Shown here in pieces: positions 10,584 to 24,400 of a stretch of DNA of 64,000 nt (positions are counted from its first letter, which is position 1; the number at the start of each line of letters is the position of its first letter). A program made the translations under genes and the position numbers. The stretch is from Onthophagus taurus. Its lineage: Eukaryota > Arthropoda > Insecta > Coleoptera > Scarabaeidae. Location: contig NC_091971.1 of assembly GCF_036711975.1 (NCBI RefSeq), forward strand, positions 24,311,501-24,375,500, read 5' to 3'. Below the pieces are notes generated by a model, which saw only the letters and a list, made by a program, of their open reading frames with translations, did no database searches and had not been told where the DNA came from.

Positions 10584-11061
10584 TTGTTCCTTGTTTGATT
10601 TGCTGGCTCACCTGGCAGGGGCCTTAGACTACTCCAGAAGACCGGCTGTCTCCGTTTCGTGTACATCTGTTTCTATTTTGGTTCTGTCCATCTTGGGAAC
10701 TTACGGAGTGTGTTTTGTCCTAATTGGTTGTGATTGTTTGGTACAACTAGTTATTTCGTTTCGTGCTATTCCCTTCTATTCCCCCATTTTATTATTTTAT
10801 TTTTTTTTGTTTACGGATGTCAGAGGTTGGAGTGATCACTGTGCGACTTATTGTTGGTATTCATGGATTTCTATATCTCTGTATTTTCATTTATTATTTT
10901 ATTATTTTCCCTTCCGACCGAATGTCGAAGACCTGAAGGCTATGGGCACGAGGTGGATCAGGTGGTTGGTTCCATAGTTGCATATACTTATTTTTGGGTT
11001 GGATTTTGGTTGTTAGGGTTGCTTGTCTAAAGTTTAAAGTTTACGAGTAAACTTTCTTGTT
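10584..11061 (+). other. Gypsy 3' non-coding region
   Basis: About 480 bp between pol and the polypurine tract. A 136-codon open frame (10567-10977) with hydrophobic stretches begins at a TTG and overlaps the pol end. It has no signal peptide, cleavage site or glycoprotein features, so I do not call it env. Confidence 0.6.
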
Positions 11062-11073
11062 GTAAGGGGGGAA
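11062..11073 (+). other. Gypsy polypurine tract
   Basis: GTAAGGGGGGAA directly abuts the 3' LTR start TGTAACGG. A purine run here primes plus-strand DNA synthesis in LTR retrotransposons. Confidence 0.9.
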
Positions 11074-12595
11074 TGTAACGGTTCCGTTTGAGGTTATTGA
11101 ATTTCTTAGATTTCGTTCTTTAAATCGTTATTTTTCGTATTCATATTCTAATAGTTCGCGCCTTTTTTAGTGGAGTTGTTGCGTGCTTCTTTTTGATTGG
11201 TCGGATGAATGCGGAACGTTAAATTTCCGGTCGCGATTTGGGAAGAGACGTAAGAAGGTCGTGGTCTCGAGAAGATCTTGTCTCACTGTCGTTAGTGGTT
11301 CAGTTAAGTTTTAGAATGGTTTAGTCCTTTTGAAGAATCAATCATTGAGTTTGGTTGTTACTGGGATTGTTCTTCGACCATTTGATGGGATTTGTGGACT
11401 TCCGTATCTATTATTAGTCGATAAATTTCGACGTCGCAATTGCGGATATAAAACTGGATCACGTACGTTAACAGCGACGCCATCATCGTTTCAACGAAGG
11501 TTATTTTATTGGAGGCGTTTACGGTAGTTTTGGTCCTCCGTGGAATGTCTTAATCGATTATCAACCCACCAATCAACGAGATCATCTTCCCCTTGGTAAG
11601 GAATTTTAGTGGAAGAATTTTTAGAACGTCATCTTGAAACTGCGCCATCGAAAGTCGTTTGAAAGTCATTTGAAATCTGTTGATGACAGATTTGGGTCAT
11701 CCATAACCTCAATATTTTGGTACTTTTGTTATCTGTTCGGAGAAGATTATTCTGAATTGGATTGGAATTGGAACCGTGGGATGCTGTTTGGGCCCGTGGA
11801 AGATTAAGGCTAAGTTGTATTTTTTTGTTTTATGTGAACATCAACTTTATTATTTTTTTGTATAAAATCTGAATTTTGATCAGAGAAGTTAGAGTTACTC
11901 AACTTCTAAAATCTGATATATTAATTGTTAACTTTTTTGTTGTCTTGATAATTCAAAGTATTTTTTTTATTATTTACATTTTTGTAAGGGTAATTGCATT
12001 TGGGGTTATAATTTTTTTATCGATTATTTTTGATATCCCCCTTACTGTTCAAATTGGCCAATCTGAAAAGTTTTCGCGATAATGTTTTTTAGTTCATTTA
12101 TTCTAAATAAAGTTAGGATCGTAATTGTGTAACTTACGATACAGGGGGGTGCTATATTTTCTTTTTTTGTATGCGATTACAGCAACATTTTGATTAAATT
12201 GTATAAACTTTATTCTTATAATTTGAGAACTTTGTTCCAATTGTCATTACATATTTTTTTATATACCCACATATATTTACATGTGTATACATGAATGTTT
12301 TTCTACGATTACATATAATATAGATACTCTTTCTTCAGTTCCAAATGTGGTTGTTGGTTATTTGTTCTCATTCCTTTCTGTAACTCTAAGTTCGGACTTG
12401 ATTAGGGTGTGGTCAAGTACGTTCGTAAAGGTTTTATATAAGTCCGTGGCGCCCATTAACATCTTTGAATATTACTTTAAAATCCACGCCGTCTCCACTG
12501 TCTAAAGGCTGGCTGAGGTAAGTAAACCTTTACGTAACCTTGACGTCGTCTGGTGTTTTGTTTGCCCTTTTGCTTGTTTAAAAAGAAGTGCCACA
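11074..12595 (+). repeat. Gypsy element 3' LTR
   Basis: Repeats the 5' LTR at offset 6,628 with no difference noticed in the lines compared, and ends in CCACA. It is followed at once by the ATAT duplication and then by satellite in mid-monomer. Confidence 0.95.
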
Positions 12596-13419
12596 ATATT
12601 CAGGCATCAAATGACATCTTGGAGCATGTTGGAGATAAAAAACAAAATGTGCCCAAAACGTGATATTATGCCGTTATACGCCGTTTTGAGCCATGCTTGA
12701 ACTTTCTATCACTTTCGGTTCCGATAATTCTGTTGACCATATTTGTGATATTCAGGCGCCAAATGACATCTTGGAGCATGTTGGAGATAAAAAACAAAAT
12801 GTGCCCAAAACGTGATATTATGACGTTATACGCCGTTCTGAGCCATGTTTGAACTTTCTATCACTTTCGGTTCCGGTAATTCTGTTGACCATATTTGTGA
12901 TATTCAGGCGCCAAATGACATCTTGGAGCATGTTGGAGATAAAAAACAAAATGTGCCCAAAACGTGATATTATGACGTTATACGCCGTTTTGAGCCATGT
13001 TTGAACTTTCTATCACTTTCGGTTCCGATAATTCTGTTGACCATATTTGTGATATTCAGGCGCCAAATGACATCTTGGAGCATGTTGGAGATAAAAAACA
13101 AAATGTGCCCAAAACGTGATATTGTGACGTTATACGCCGTTCTGAGGCATGTTTGAACTTTCTATCACTTTTGGTTCCGGTAATTCTGTTGACCATATTT
13201 GTGATATTCAGGCGTCAAATGACATCTTGGAGCATGTTGGAGATAAAAAACAAAATGTGCCCAAAACGTGATATTATGACGTTATACGCCGTTTTGAGCC
13301 ATGTTTGAACTTTATATCACTTTTGGTTCCGGTAATTCTGTTGACCATATTTGTGATATTCAGGCGTCAAATGACATCTTGGAGCATGTTGGAGATAAAA
13401 AACAAAATGTGCCCAAAAC

Positions 13420-16400
13420 GTGCTATTATGACGTTATACGCCGTTCTGAACCATGTTTGAACTTTCTATCACTTTGGGTTCCGGTAATTCTGTTGACCAT
13501 ATTTGTGATATTCAGGCATCAAATGACATGTTGGAGCATGTTGGAGATAAAAAACAAAATGTGCCCAAAACGTGATATTATGACGTTATACGCCCTTTTG
13601 AGGCATGTTTGAACTTTCTATCACTTTTGGTTCCGGTAATTCTGTTGACCATATTTGTGATATTCAGGCGTCAAATGACATCTTGGAGCATGTTGGAGAT
13701 AAAAAACAAAATGTGCCCAAAACGTGATATTATGACGTTATACGCTGTTTTGAGCCATGTTTGAACTTTCTATCACTTTTGGTTCCGGTAATTCTGTTGA
13801 CCATATATTTGATATTCAGGCGTCAAATGATATCTTGGAGCAAGTTGGAGATAAAAAACAAAATGTGCCCAAAACGTGATATTGTGACGTTATACGCCGC
13901 TCTGAGCCATGTTTGAACTTTCTATAACTTTTGGTTCCGGTAATTCTGTTGATCATATTTGTGATATTCAGGCGCCAAATCACATCTTGGAGTATGTTGG
14001 AGATAAAAAACAAAATGTGCCCAAAACGTGATATTATGACGTTATACGCCCTTTTGAGGCATGTTTGAACTTTCTATCACTCTCGGTTCCGGTAATTCTG
14101 TTGACCATATTTGTGATATTCAGGCGCCAAATGACATCTTGGAGCATGTTGGAGATAAAAAACAAAATGTGCCCAAAACGTGATATTATGCCGTTATACG
14201 CCGTTTTGAGCCATGCTTGAACTTTCTATCACTTTCGGTTCCGATAATTCTGTTGACCATATTTGTGATATTCAGGCGCCAAATGACATCTTGGAGCATG
14301 TTGGAGATAAAAAACAAAATGTGCCCAAAACGTGATATTATGACGTTATACGCCGTTCTGAGCCATGTTTGAACTTTCTATCACTTTCGGTTCCGGTAAT
14401 TCTGTTGACCATATTTGTGATATTCAGGCGCCAAATGACATCTTGGAGCATGTTGGAGATAAAAAACAAAATGTGCCCAAAACGTGATATTATGACGTTA
14501 TACGCCGTTTTGAGCCATGTTTGAACTTTCTATCACTTTCGGTTCCGATAATTCTGTTGACCATATTTGTGATATTCAGGCGCCAAATGACATCTTGGAG
14601 CATGTTGGAGATAAAAAACAAAATGTGCCCAAAACGTGATATTGTGACGTTATACGCCGTTTTGAGCCATGTTTGAACTTTATATCACTTTTGGTTCCGG
14701 TAATTCTGTTGACCATATTTGTGATATTCAGGCGTCAAATGACATCTTGGAGCATGTTGGAGATAAAAAACAAAATGTGCCCAAAACGTGATATTATGAC
14801 GTTATACGCCGTTTTGAGCCATGTTTGAACTTTATATCACTTTTGGTTCCGGTAATTCTGTTGAACATATTTGTGATATTCAGGCGTCAAATGACATCTT
14901 GGAGCATGTTGGAGATAAAAAACAAAATGTGCCCAAAACGTGCTATTATGACGTTATACGCCGTTCTGAGCCATGTTTGAACTTTCTATCACTTTGGGTT
15001 CCGGTAATTCTGTTGACCATATTTGTGATATTCAGGCATCAAATGACATGTTGGAGCATGTTGGAGATAAAAAACAAAATGTGCCCAAAACGTGATATTA
15101 TGACGTTATACGCCCTTTTGAGGCATGTTTGAACTTTCTATCACTTTTGGTTCCGGTAATTCTGTTGACCATATTTGTGATATTCAGGCGTCAAATGACA
15201 TCTTGGAGCATGTTGGAGATAAAAAACAAAATGTGCCCAAAACGTGATATTATGACGTTATACGCTGTTTTGAGCCATGTTTGAACTTTCTATCACTTTT
15301 GGTTCCGGTAATTCTGTTGACCATATATTTGATATTCAGGCGTCAAATGATATCTTGGAGCAAGTTGGAGATAAAAAACAAAATGTGCCCAAAACGTGAT
15401 ATTATGACGTTATACGCCGTTTTGAGCCATGTTTGAACTTTATATCACTTTTGGTTCCGGTAATTCTGTTGACCATATTTGTGATATTCAGGCGTCAAAT
15501 GACATCTTGGAGCATGTTGGAGATAAAAAACAAAATGTGCCCAAAACGTGATATTATGACGTTATACGCCGTTTTGAGCCATGTTTGAACTTTATATCAC
15601 TTTTGGTTCCAGTAATTCTGTTGACCATATTTGTGATATTCAGGCGTCAAATGACATCTTGGAGCATGTTGGAGATAAAAAACAAAATGTGCCCAAAACG
15701 TGATATTATGACGTTATACGCCGTTTTGAGCCATGTTTGAACTTTATATCACTTTTGGTTCCGGTAATTCTGTTGACCATATTTGTGATATTCAGGCGTC
15801 AAATGACATCTTGGAGCATGTTGGAGATAAAAAACAAAATGTGCCCAAAACGTGCTATTATGACGTTATACGCCGTTTTGAGCCATGCTTGAACTTTCTA
15901 TCACTTTCGGTTCCGATAATTCTGTTGACCATATTTGTGATATTCAGGCGCCAAATGACATCTTGGAGCATGTTGGAGATAAAAACAAAATGTGCCCAAA
16001 ACGTGATATTATGCCGTTATACGCCGTTTTGAGCCATGCTTGAACTTTCTATCACTTTTGGTTCCGGTAATTCTGTTGACCATATATTTGATATTCAGGC
16101 GTCAAATGATATCTTGGAGCAAGTTGGAGATAAAAAACAAAATGTGCCCAAAACGTGATATTATGACGTTATACGCCGTTTTGAGCCATGTTTGAACTTT
16201 ATATCACTTTTGGTTCCGGTAATTCTGTTGACCATATTTGTGATATTCAGGCGTCAAATGACATCTTGGAGCATGTTGGAGATAAAAAACAAAATGTGCC
16301 CAAAACGTGATATTATGACGTTATACGCCGTTTTGAGCCATGTTTGAACTTTATATCACTTTTGGTTCCAGTAATTCTGTTGACCATATTTGTGATATTC

Positions 16401-19400
16401 AGGCGTCAAATGACATCTTGGAGCATGTTGGAGATAAAAAACAAAATGTGCCCAAAACGTGATATTATGACGTTATACGCCGTTTTGAGCCATGTTTGAA
16501 CTTTATATCACTTTTGGTTCCGGTAATTCTGTTGACCATATTTGTGATATTCAGGCGTCAAATGACATCTTGGAGCATGTTGGAGATAAAAAACAAAATG
16601 TGCCCAAAACGTGCTATTATGACGTTATACGCCGTTTTGAGCCATGCTTGAACTTTCTATCACTTTCGGTTCCGATAATTCTGTTGACCATATTTGTGAT
16701 ATTCAGGCGCCAAATGACATCTTGGAGCATGTTGGAGATAAAAACAAAATGTGCCCAAAACGTGATATTATGCCGTTATACGCCGTTTTGAGCCATGCTT
16801 GAACTTTCTATCACTTTTGGTTCCGGTAATTCTGTTGACCATATATTTGATATTCAGGCGCCAAATGACATCTTGGAGCAAGTTGGAGATAAAAAACAAA
16901 ATGTGCCCAAAACGTGATATTATGACGTTATACGCCGCTCTGAGCCATGTTTGAACTTTCTATCACTTTTGGTTCCGGTAATTCTGTTGATCATATTTGT
17001 GATATTCAGGCGCCAAATGACATCTTGGAGCATGTTGGTGATAAAAAACAAAATGTGCCCAAAACGTGATATTGTGACGTTATACGCCGCTCTGAGCCAT
17101 GTTTGAACTTTCTATAACTTTTGGTTCCGGTAATTCTGTTGATCATATTTGTGATATTCAGGCGCCAAATCACATCTTGGAGTATGTTGGAGATAAAAAA
17201 CAAAATGTGCCCAAAACGTGATATTATGACGTTATACGCCCTTTTGAGGCATGTTTGAACTTTCTATCACTTTCGGTTCCGGTAATTCTGTTGACCATAT
17301 TTGTGATATTCAGGCGCCAAATGACATCTTGGAGCATGTTGGAGATAAAAAACAAAATGTGCCCAAAACGTGATATTATGCCGTTATACGCCGTTTTGAG
17401 CCATGCTTGAACTTTCTATCACTTTCGGTTCCGATAATTCTGTTGACCATATTTGTGATATTCAGGCGCCAAATGACATCTTGGAGCATGTTGGAGATAA
17501 AAAACAAAATGTGCCCAAAACGTGCTATTATGACGTTATACGCCGTTCTGAGCCATGTTTGAACTTTCTATCACTTTGGGTTCCGGTAATTCTGTTGACC
17601 ATATTTGTGATATTCAGGCATCAAATGACATGTTGGAGCATGTTGGAGATAAAAAACAAAATGTGCCCAAAACGTGATATTATGACGTTATACGCCCTTT
17701 TGAGGCATGTTTGAACTTTCTATCACTTTTGGTTCCGGTAATTCTGTTGACCATATTTGTGATATTCAGGCGTCAAATGACATCTTGGAGCATGTTGGAG
17801 ATAAAAAACAAAATGTGCCCAAAACGTGATATTATGACGTTATACGCTGTTTTGAGCCATGTTTGAACTTTCTATCACTTTTGGTTCCGGTAATTCTGTT
17901 GACCATATATTTGATATTCAGGCGTCAAATGATATCTTGGAGCAAGTTGGAGATAAAAAACAAAATGTGCCCAAAACGTGATATTGTGACGTTATACGCC
18001 GCTCTGAGCCATGTTTGAACTTTCTATAACTTTTGGTTCCGGTAATTCTGTTGATCATATTTGTGATATTCAGGCGCCAAATCACATCTTGGAGTATGTT
18101 GGAGATAAAAAACAAAATGTGCCCAAAACGTGATATTATGACGTTATACGCCCTTTTGAGGCATGTTTGAACTTTCTATCACTCTCGGTTCCGGTAATTC
18201 TGTTGACCATATTTGTGATATTCAGGCGCCAAATGACATCTTGGAGCATGTTGGAGATAAAAAACAAAATGTGCCCAAAACGTGATATTATGCCGTTATA
18301 CGCCGTTTTGAGCCATGCTTGAACTTTCTATCACTTTCGGTTCCGATAATTCTGTTGACCATATTTGTGATATTCAGGCGCCAAATGACATCTTGGAGCA
18401 TGTTGGAGATAAAAAACAAAATGTGCCCAAAACGTGATATTATGACGTTATACGCCGTTCTGAGCCATGTTTGAACTTTCTATCACTTTCGGTTCCGGTA
18501 ATTCTGTTGACCATATTTGTGATATTCAGGCGCCAAATGACATCTTGGAGCATGTTGGAGATAAAAAACAAAATGTGCCCAAAACGTGATATTATGACGT
18601 TATACGCCGTTTTGAGCCATGTTTGAACTTTCTATCACTTTCGGTTCCGATAATTCTGTTGACCATATTTGTGATATTCAGGCGCCAAATGACATCTTGG
18701 AGCATGTTGGAGATAAAAAACAAAATGTGCCCAAAACGTGATATTGTGACGTTATACGCCGTTTTGAGCCATGTTTGAACTTTATATCACTTTTGGTTCC
18801 GGTAATTCTGTTGACCATATTTGTGATATTCAGGCGTCAAATGACATCTTGGAGCATGTTGGAGATAAAAAACAAAATGTGCCCAAAACGTGATATTATG
18901 ACGTTATACGCCGTTTTGAGCCATGTTTGAACTTTATATCACTTTTGGTTCCGGTAATTCTGTTGAACATATTTGTGATATTCAGGCGTCAAATGACATC
19001 TTGGAGCATGTTGGAGATAAAAAACAAAATGTGCCCAAAACGTGCTATTATGACGTTATACGCCGTTCTGAGCCATGTTTGAACTTTCTATCACTTTGGG
19101 TTCCGGTAATTCTGTTGACCATATTTGTGATATTCAGGCATCAAATGACATGTTGGAGCATGTTGGAGATAAAAAACAAAATGTGCCCAAAACGTGATAT
19201 TATGACGTTATACGCCCTTTTGAGGCATGTTTGAACTTTCTATCACTTTTGATTCCGGTAATTCTGTTGACCATATTTGTGATATTCAGGCGTCAAATGA
19301 CATCTTGGAGCATGTTGGAGATAAAAAACAAAATGTGCCCAAAACGTGATATTATGACGTTATACGCTGTTTTGAGCCATGTTTGAACTTTCTATCACTT

Positions 19401-20200
19401 TTGGTTCCGGTAATTCTGTTGACCATATATTTGATATTCAGGCGTCAAATGATATCTTGGAGCAAGTTGGAGATAAAAAACAAAATGTGCCCAAAACGTG
19501 ATATTATGACGTTATACGCCGTTTTGAGCCATGTTTGAACTTTATATCACTTTTGGTTCCGGTAATTCTGTTGACCATATTTGTGATATTCAGGCGTCAA
19601 ATGACATCTTGGAGCATGTTGGAGATAAAAAACAAAATGTGCCCAAAACGTGATATTATGACGTTATACGCCGTTTTGAGCCATGTTTGAACTTTATATC
19701 ACTTTTGGTTCCAGTAATTCTGTTGACCATATTTGTGATATTCAGGCGTCAAATGACATCTTGGAGCATGTTGGAGATAAAAAACAAAATGTGCCCAAAA
19801 CGTGATATTATGACGTTATACGCCGTTTTGAGCCATGTTTGAACTTTATATCACTTTTGGTTCCGGTAATTCTGTTGACCATATTTGTGATATTCAGGCG
19901 TCAAATGACATCTTGGAGCATGTTGGAGATAAAAAACAAAATGTGCCCAAAACGTGCTATTATGACGTTATACGCCGTTTTGAGCCATGCTTGAACTTTC
20001 TATCACTTTCGGTTCCGATAATTCTGTTGACCATATTTGTGATATTCAGGCGCCAAATGACATCTTGGAGCATGTTGGAGATAAAAACAAAATGTGCCCA
20101 AAACGTGATATTATGCCGTTATACGCCGTTTTGAGCCATGCTTGAACTTTCTATCACTTTTGGTTCCGGTAATTCTGTTGACCATATATTTGATATTCAG
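13420..20200. repeat. Large tandem duplication in satellite, offset 4,102 bp
   Basis: About 13.4-16.1 kb matches 17.5-20.2 kb at an offset of 4,102 bp (27 monomers less two bases). Shared rare variants include AATCACATCTTGGAGTATG, TTGAACATATTTG and the GATATCTTGGAGCAAG monomers. Within it a five-monomer block (759 bp) is itself doubled, at about 15.3-16.1 and 16.1-16.8 kb. Further on, 16.2-17.4 kb matches 20.15-21.35 kb at 3,950 bp, so one copy lacks a monomer. Edges are approximate. Confidence 0.8.
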
Positions 20201-21479
20201 GCGTCAAATGATATCTTGGAGCAAGTTGGAGATAAAAAACAAAATGTGCCCAAAACGTGATATTATGACGTTATACGCCGTTTTGAGCCATGTTTGAACT
20301 TTATATCACTTTTGGTTCCGGTAATTCTGTTGACCATATTTGTGATATTCAGGCGTCAAATGACATCTTGGAGCATGTTGGAGATAAAAAACAAAATGTG
20401 CCCAAAACGTGATATTATGACGTTATACGCCGTTTTGAGCCATGTTTGAACTTTATATCACTTTTGGTTCCGGTAATTCTGTTGACCATATTTGTGATAT
20501 TCAGGCGTCAAATGACATCTTGGAGCATGTTGGAGATAAAAAACAAAATGTGCCCAAAACGTGCTATTATGACGTTATACGCCGTTTTGAGCCATGCTTG
20601 AACTTTCTATCACTTTCGGTTCCGATAATTCTGTTGACCATATTTGTGATATTCAGGCGCCAAATGACATCTTGGAGCATGTTGGAGATAAAAACAAAAT
20701 GTGCCCAAAACGTGATATTATGCCGTTATACGCCGTTTTGAGCCATGCTTGAACTTTCTATCACTTTTGGTTCCGGTAATTCTGTTGACCATATATTTGA
20801 TATTCAGGCGCCAAATGACATCTTGGAGCAAGTTGGAGATAAAAAACAAAATGTGCCCAAAACGTGATATTATGACGTTATACGCCGCTCTGAGCCATGT
20901 TTGAACTTTCTATCACTTTTGGTTCCGGTAATTCTGTTGATCATATTTGTGATATTCAGGCGCCAAATGACATCTTGGAGCATGTTGGTGATAAAAAACA
21001 AAATGTGCCCAAAACGTGATATTGTGACGTTATACGCCGCTCTGAGCCATGTTTGAACTTTCTATAACTTTTGGTTCCGGTAATTCTGTTGATCATATTT
21101 GTGATATTCAGGCGCCAAATCACATCTTGGAGTATGTTGGAGATAAAAAACAAAATGTGCCCAAAACGTGATATTATGACGTTATACGCCCTTTTGAGGC
21201 ATGTTTGAACTTTCTATCACTTTCGGTTCCGGTAATTCTGTTGACCATATTTGTGATATTCAGGCGCCAAATGACATCTTGGAGCATGTTGGAGATAAAA
21301 AACAAAATGTGCCCAAAACGTGATATTATGCCGTTATACGCCGTTTTGAGCCATGCTTGAACTTTCTATCACTTTCGGTTCCGATAATTCTGTTGACCAT
21401 ATTTGTGATATTCAGGCGCCAAATGACATCTTGGAGCATGTTGGAGATAAAAAACAAAATGTGCCCAAAACGTGATATT

Positions 21480-24400
21480 ATGACGTTATACGCCGTTCTG
21501 AGCCATGTTTGAACTTTCTATCACTTTCGGTTCCGGTAATTCTGTTGACCATATTTGTGATATTCAGGCGCCAAATGACATCTTGGAGCATGTTGGAGAT
21601 AAAAAACAAAATGTGCCCAAAACGTGATATTATGACGTTATACGCCGTTTTGAGCCATGTTTGAACTTTCTATCACTTTCGGTTCCGATAATTCTGTTGA
21701 CCATATTTGTGATATTCAGGCGCCAAATGACATCTTGGAGCATGTTGGAGATAAAAAACAAAATGTGCCCAAAACGTGATATTGTGACGTTATACGCCGT
21801 TCTGAGGCATGTTTGAACTTTCTATCACTTTTGGTTCCGGTAATTCTGTTGACCATATTTGTGATATTCAGGCGTCAAATGACATCTTGGAGCATGTTGG
21901 AGATGAAAAACAAAATGTGCCCAAAACGTGATATTATGACGTTATACGCCGTTTTGAGCCATGTTTGAACTTTATATCACTTTTGGTTCCGGTAATTCTG
22001 TTGACCATATTTGTGATATTCAGGCGTCAAATGACATCTTGGAGCATGTTGGAGATAAAAAACAAAATGTGCCCAAAACGTGCTATTATGACGTTATACG
22101 CCGTTCTGAGCCATGTTTGAACTTTCTATCACTTTGGGTTCCGGTAATTCTGTTGACCATATTTGTGATATTCAGGCATCAAATGACATGTTGGAGCATG
22201 TTGGAGATAAAAAACAAAATGTGCCCAAAACGTGATATTATGACGTTATACGCCCTTTTGAGGCATGTTTGAACTTTCTATCACTTTTGGTTCCGGTAAT
22301 TCTGTTGACCATATTTGTGATATTCAGGCGTCAAATGACATCTTGGAGCATGTTGGAGATAAAAAACAAAATGTGCCCAAAACGTGATATTATGACGTTA
22401 TACGCTGTTTTGAGCCATGTTTGAACTTTCTATCACTTTTGGTTCCGGTAATTCTGTTGACCATATATTTGATATTCAGGCGTCAAATGATATCTTGGAG
22501 CAAGTTGGAGATAAAAAACAAAATGTGCCCAAAACGTGATATTATGACGTTATACGCCGTTTTGAGCCATGTTTGAACTTTATATCACTTTTGGTTCCGG
22601 TAATTCTGTTGACCATATTTGTGATATTCAGGCGTCAAATGACATCTTGGAGCATGTTGGAGATAAAAAACAAAATGTGCCCAAAACGTGATATTATGAC
22701 GTTATACGCCGTTTTGAGCCATGTTTGAACTTTATATCACTTTTGGTTCCGGTAATTCTGTTGACCATATTTGTGATATTCAGGCGTCAAATGACATCTT
22801 GGAGCATGTTGGAGATAAAAAACAAAATGTGCCCAAAACGTGCTATTATGACGTTATACGCCGTTTTGAGCCATGCTTGAACTTTCTATCACTTTCGGTT
22901 CCGATAATTCTGTTGACCATATTTGTGATATTCAGGCGCCAAATGACATCTTGGAGCATGTTGGAGATAAAAACAAAATGTGCCCAAAACGTGATATTAT
23001 GCCGTTATACGCCGTTTTGAGCCATGCTTGAACTTTCTATCACTTTTGGTTCCGGTAATTCTGTTGACCATATATTTGATATTCAGGCGCCAAATGACAT
23101 CTTGGAGCAAGTTGGAGATAAAAAACAAAATGTGCCCAAAACGTGATATTATGACGTTATACGCCGCTCTGAGCCATGTTTGAACTTTCTATCACTTTTG
23201 GTTCCGGTAATTCTGTTGATCATATTTGTGATATTCAGGCGCCAAATGACATCTTGGAGCATGTTGGTGATAAAAAACAAAATGTGCCCAAAACGTGATA
23301 TTGTGACGTTATACGCCGCTCTGAGCCATGTTTGAACTTTCTATAACTTTTGGTTCCGGTAATTCTGTTGATCATATTTGTGATATTCAGGCGCCAAATC
23401 ACATCTTGGAGTATGTTGGAGATAAAAAACAAAATGTGCCCAAAACGTGATATTATGACGTTATACGCCCTTTTGAGGCATGTTTGAACTTTCTATCACT
23501 TTCGGTTCCGGTAATTCTGTTGACCATATTTGTGATATTCAGGCGCCAAATGACATCTTGGAGCATGTTGGAGATAAAAAACAAAATGTGCCCAAAACGT
23601 GATATTATGACGTTATACGCCGTTCTGAGCCATGTTTGAACTTTCTATCACTTTCGGTTCCGGTAATTCTGTTGACCATATTTGTGATATTCAGGCGCCA
23701 AATGACATCTTGGAGCATGTTGGAGATAAAAAACAAAATGTGCCCAAAACGTGCTATTATGACGTTATACGCCGTTCTGAGCCATGTTTGAACTTTCTAT
23801 CACTTTCGGTTCCGGTAATTCTGTTGACCATATTTGTGATATTCAGGCGCCAAATGACATCTTGGAGCATGTTGGAGATAAAAAACAAAATGTGCCCAAA
23901 ACGTGATATTATGCCGTTATACGCCGTTTTGAGCCATGCTTGAACTTTCTATCACTTTCGGTTCCGATAATTCTGTTGACCATATTTGTGATATTCAGGC
24001 GCCAAATGACATCTTGGAGCATGTTGGAGATAAAAAACAAAATGTGCCCAAAACGTGATATTGTGACGTTATACGCCGTTTTGAGCCATGTTTGAACTTT
24101 CTGTCACTTTTGGTTCCGATAATTCTGCTGACCATATTTGTGATATTCAGGCGCCAAATGACATCTTGGAGCATGTTGGAGATAAAAAACAAAATGTGCC
24201 CAAAACGTGCTATTATAACGTTATACGCCGTTCTGAGCCATGTTTGAACTTTCTATCACTTTCGGTTCCGATAATTCTGTTGACCATATTTGTGATATTC
24301 AGGCGCCAAATGACATCTTGGAGCATGTTGGAGATAAAAAACAAAATGTGCCCACAACGTGATATTATGACGTTATACGCCGTTCTGAGCCATGTTTGAA

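Larger units (their letters stand above)
4446..12595 (+). mobile_element. Ty3/Gypsy LTR retrotransposon, nearly complete, 8,150 bp
   Basis: The element has two 1,522-bp LTRs, a tRNA-Lys-type primer site, gag, pol in the order protease, reverse transcriptase, RNase H, integrase (the Ty3/Gypsy order), and a polypurine tract next to the 3' LTR. It has TG...CA ends and a 4-bp target duplication ATAT. I saw no base difference between the LTRs, which indicates recent insertion. Long LTRs plus a tRNA-Lys primer recall the Osvaldo/Ulysses group of insect elements; this placement needs a reverse transcriptase tree. No env gene is recognised. One in-frame stop in pol makes this copy probably non-autonomous. 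Confidence 0.96.

Noticed and set aside
10567..10977. Possible env gene of the Gypsy element
   Set aside because: It starts at a TTG inside pol, is only 136 codons long, and lacks a signal peptide, furin site and glycoprotein pattern. The hydrophobic runs come from T-rich non-coding DNA.
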